Shown: in pieces, positions 6,152 through 7,200 of the stretch
Layout: every line of letters starts with the position of its first letter
How positions within the stretch are numbered: the first letter of the stretch is position 1
NCBI GenBank assembly: GCA_004556005.1
Contig: SFJA01000078.1
Location: 1 to 7,200, forward strand
Length of the DNA stretch: 7,200 nucleotides
From: Bacteroidales bacterium
Lineage (GTDB): Bacteria; Bacteroidota; Bacteroidia; Bacteroidales; UBA932
Reading direction: 5' to 3'
Position numbers and translations under genes: made by a program
Notes under the pieces: generated by a model
Databases searched by the model: none
What the model was told of the DNA's origin: nothing
Seen by the model: the letters and a program-made list of their open reading frames with translations, nothing else

Positions 6152-6184
6152 CCCGGTGATGAACTGGGGATTTTACTTCTTTTT
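6152..6184 (+). terminator. Weak terminator candidate downstream of the MATE gene
   Basis: cccggt (6152-6157) pairs with actggg (6163-6168), six pairs including one G-U, with a five-base loop. It is followed by a T-rich run, ttttacttcttttt (6171-6184). A second small hairpin, acttc/gaagt (6175-6179 with 6187-6191), overlaps the T-rich part. The stem is short, and the position about 120 bases after the stop codon is only fair. Confidence 0.3.
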
Positions 6185-6277
6185 AGGAAGTTTCGGAACG
6201 GACATTGCTTTCTAGCGAGAACATGACGTTGCGCCTCCCTCTGCCTGATGTCTTGACCGATATGAGTCCAACATGTC

Positions 6278-6318
6278 GTAGCTTTGATTCATTGGTTCAT
6301 GTTTTTTCGCAAAGCTAC
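6278..6318. repeat. 9-bp perfect inverted repeat with promoter-like arms
   Basis: gtagctttg (6278-6286) and caaagctac (6310-6318) are perfect inverted copies separated by 23 bases. Each arm contains a TAnnTTTG box (TAGCTTTG), one on each strand, facing each other. On the + strand a TTG at 6253-6255 lies 23 bases upstream of the box, at the long end of normal spacing. The minus-strand box has no evident -33 partner. It may be an end remnant of a mobile element, a hairpin in a transcript, or chance. No transposase is visible nearby. Confidence 0.55.
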
Positions 6319-6404
6319 TGACCCATTTTCTCATAATTTATTATCGCGAAAATATACAAAATCTCACAAATTAGCAGCACACCTAAAAATGACTCAAATA
6401 AAAA

Positions 6405-6429
6405 GAAGATGCCCCAAAAGGGCATCTTC
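6405..6429 (-). terminator. Strong intrinsic terminator acting on leftward transcription
   Basis: gaagatgccc (6405-6414) and gggcatcttc (6420-6429) form ten perfect pairs around a caaaa loop. On the minus strand the hairpin is followed by tttttatttg, a proper U-tract. On the + strand it is followed by ccggattgcc, which has none. It therefore reads as a terminator for a minus-strand transcript, yet no minus-strand gene lies to its right in the window. Confidence 0.7.
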
Positions 6430-6497
6430 CCGGATTGCCTTGCGCGCACTGCTATAACAGTAAGATTCGACATCTCCCGACAGTCCCTATGCTAGGC

Positions 6498-6529
6498 TTT
6501 GCTATTTGAAAAACAAAGCATTATATTTG
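6498..6529 (+). promoter_or_regulatory. Promoter of the DUF3990 gene
   Basis: The -33 element TTTG at 6498-6501 and the -7 element TATATTTG at 6522-6529 are separated by 20 bases, an excellent match to the Bacteroidetes primary promoter. The expected start is near 6534-6536, giving a leader of about 33 bases before ATG 6568. A second TTTG at 6505-6508 is too close to the -7 box to serve. Confidence 0.68.
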
Positions 6530-6532
6530 CAA

Positions 6533-6559
6533 GTGTCGTTATAACGATACTTTTAACGA
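6533..6559 (+). promoter_or_regulatory. Palindrome at the DUF3990 transcription start, possible operator
   Basis: tcgttataacga (6536-6547) is a perfect 12-bp palindrome. It extends to 6533-6550 with one G-T position. The half-site taacga is repeated directly at 6554-6559, 12 bases from the copy at 6542-6547. A palindrome sitting on the predicted start site is the usual place for a repressor, including autoregulating toxin-antitoxin repressors. No cognate regulator is in the window. Confidence 0.42.
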
Positions 6560-6567
6560 AAAGCATT

Positions 6568-7200
6568 ATGAAACTCTATCACGGCTCGACATCAGTCATT
6601 GACATGCCGCAGCTCGGCAAAGGAAACCATAAGAACGACTATGGTCCGGGACTTTATTGTACTGAGCATGTGGAACTCGCCAAGGAATGGGCATGCTCTT
6701 CCGGCAAGGATGGCTTCGTGAATGGTTATAACCTGGACATGACAGATCTGACCGTTTGTGATCTTACACAGCATCATATTTTGAACTGGATGGCGATTCT
6801 ATTGGAGAACAGGACCTTTGACCTGTCTGCAGGAGTGGCATCGGCAGCTAGAGACTATATGTTACAGAATTTCCTTCCAAAGTATAGGAATTTCGACATA
6901 ATAAGAGGATATAGAGCTGACGACTCTTATTTCTCTTTTGCCAGAGACTTTCTGAATAACAGCCTTTCCTTAGAGGAACTTGCTGAAGCCATGAAGCTTG
7001 GTGAACTGGGAGAACAGGTAGTGTTGAAAAGTGAGAAAGCCTTCAGTATGCTTACATTTGATAAAGCTGCTCCAGTGGACAGCAGAACATATCATCCTAA
7101 ATGGGTAAGCAGGGACCAGAAGGCCAGGGAGGATTACAGGAAGATGAAGGAAAGGTCAAATCCGTTGGAGGGAACCTTCATCATAGACATCATAAGGCAG
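6568..7200 (+). CDS. DUF3990 family protein, predicted ADP-ribosyltransferase fold (3' end outside window)
   Basis: The frame is open for 211 codons from ATG 6568 to the right edge. It begins KLYHGS (His5-Gly6), like the first NAD-site motif of ADP-ribosyltransferases. The DUF3990 pattern follows: DYGPGLYCT at 24-32, AKEWA at 38-42, NWMAILLENR at 73-82, DIIRGYRADDSYF at 110-122, and GEQVVLKSEKAF at 148-159. The protein region reached at the edge (GTFIIDIIRQ, 202-211) resembles the end of this subfamily as I recall it, so perhaps only 10-20 residues are missing. Members are thought to modify a target with ADP-ribose and often sit with small DUF3791-type genes in toxin-antitoxin-like units. No such gene precedes this one, so a partner would be downstream. 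Sampled 60-base lines here are 37-50% GC against 53-62% in the transporter block, suggesting horizontal gain. It has its own promoter. The family call is firm; the toxin role is inferred. Confidence 0.87.
   Translation, partial: MKLYHGSTSVIDMPQLGKGNHKNDYGPGLYCTEHVELAKEWACSSGKDGFVNGYNLDMTDLTVCDLTQHHILNWMAILLENRTFDLSAGVASAARDYMLQNFLPKYRNFDIIRGYRADDSYFSFARDFLNNSLSLEELAEAMKLGELGEQVVLKSEKAFSMLTFDKAAPVDSRTYHPKWVSRDQKAREDYRKMKERSNPLEGTFIIDIIRQ

Noticed and set aside
6111..6215. 34-codon open stretch ending in NWGFYFFLGSFGTDIAF
   Set aside because: It looks protein-like but is short, has only a late ATG at 6159, overlaps the weak terminator, and matches no family I know. It could be a decayed gene fragment but cannot be supported.
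6336..6500. Minus-strand frame of about 50 codons through the 6405-6429 hairpin
   Set aside because: Its middle is simply the terminator stem and U-tract read as protein. It has no start signal and low-complexity hydrophobic content.
1..7200. tRNA, rRNA, insertion sequence with transposase, or chromosomal origin
   Set aside because: No cloverleaf, rRNA core sequence, transposase motif or DnaA-box cluster was seen on either strand.

Overview
The window looks like a chromosomal segment of a Bacteroidales bacterium of moderate GC content. The main grounds are three sites that match the Bacteroidetes -7 promoter box TAnnTTTG just upstream of open reading frames, and start codons with no clear Shine-Dalgarno sequence in front of them. 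The core transporter genes have Bacteroidetes-like content. Genus cannot be fixed from this sequence alone.

Layout. (1) Positions 1-1114 carry no convincing complete gene. A possible C-terminal scrap of a gene runs off the left edge (2-82). It is followed by four 75-bp tandem repeats (136-435), which abut five 71/72-bp tandem repeats that each contain a long-loop inverted repeat (434-784). Then come a hairpin-rich GC-rich stretch (876-953), a short 20/21-bp repeat (961-1050), a terminator-like imperfect hairpin (1051-1091) and a promoter box. (2) Positions 1115-6033 hold five genes on the + strand: a small putative lipoprotein (1115-1516), a CaCA-family sodium/calcium antiporter (1620-2573), a two-helix membrane protein of unknown function (2587-3024), a CPA1 potassium/proton antiporter of the NhaP2/CvrA type with two C-terminal RCK_C-like domains (3029-4621), and a NorM-like MATE multidrug/sodium antiporter (4660-6033). 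(3) Positions 6034-6567 are intergenic. They hold an out-of-frame charged tail that probably once belonged to the MATE protein, a weak terminator candidate, an inverted repeat, a strong hairpin with its T-tract on the minus strand, and a good promoter with an operator-like palindrome. (4) From 6568 to the right edge is a DUF3990 gene (ADP-ribosyltransferase-fold family), almost complete and clearly more AT-rich than the transporter block.

How the genes work together. The antiporter, unknown membrane protein and NhaP2 genes are spaced by 13 and 4 bases and very probably form one operon for cation homeostasis (Ca2+/Na+ and K+/H+ exchange). The 145-residue protein between them may serve the same process, but its sequence does not say how. 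The MATE gene follows closely but has its own promoter-like box right after the nhaP2 stop codon, so it can be transcribed separately. The DUF3990 gene appears to be an independent accessory unit, probably acquired, with its own promoter and possible repressor site. Any partner gene would lie beyond the right edge.
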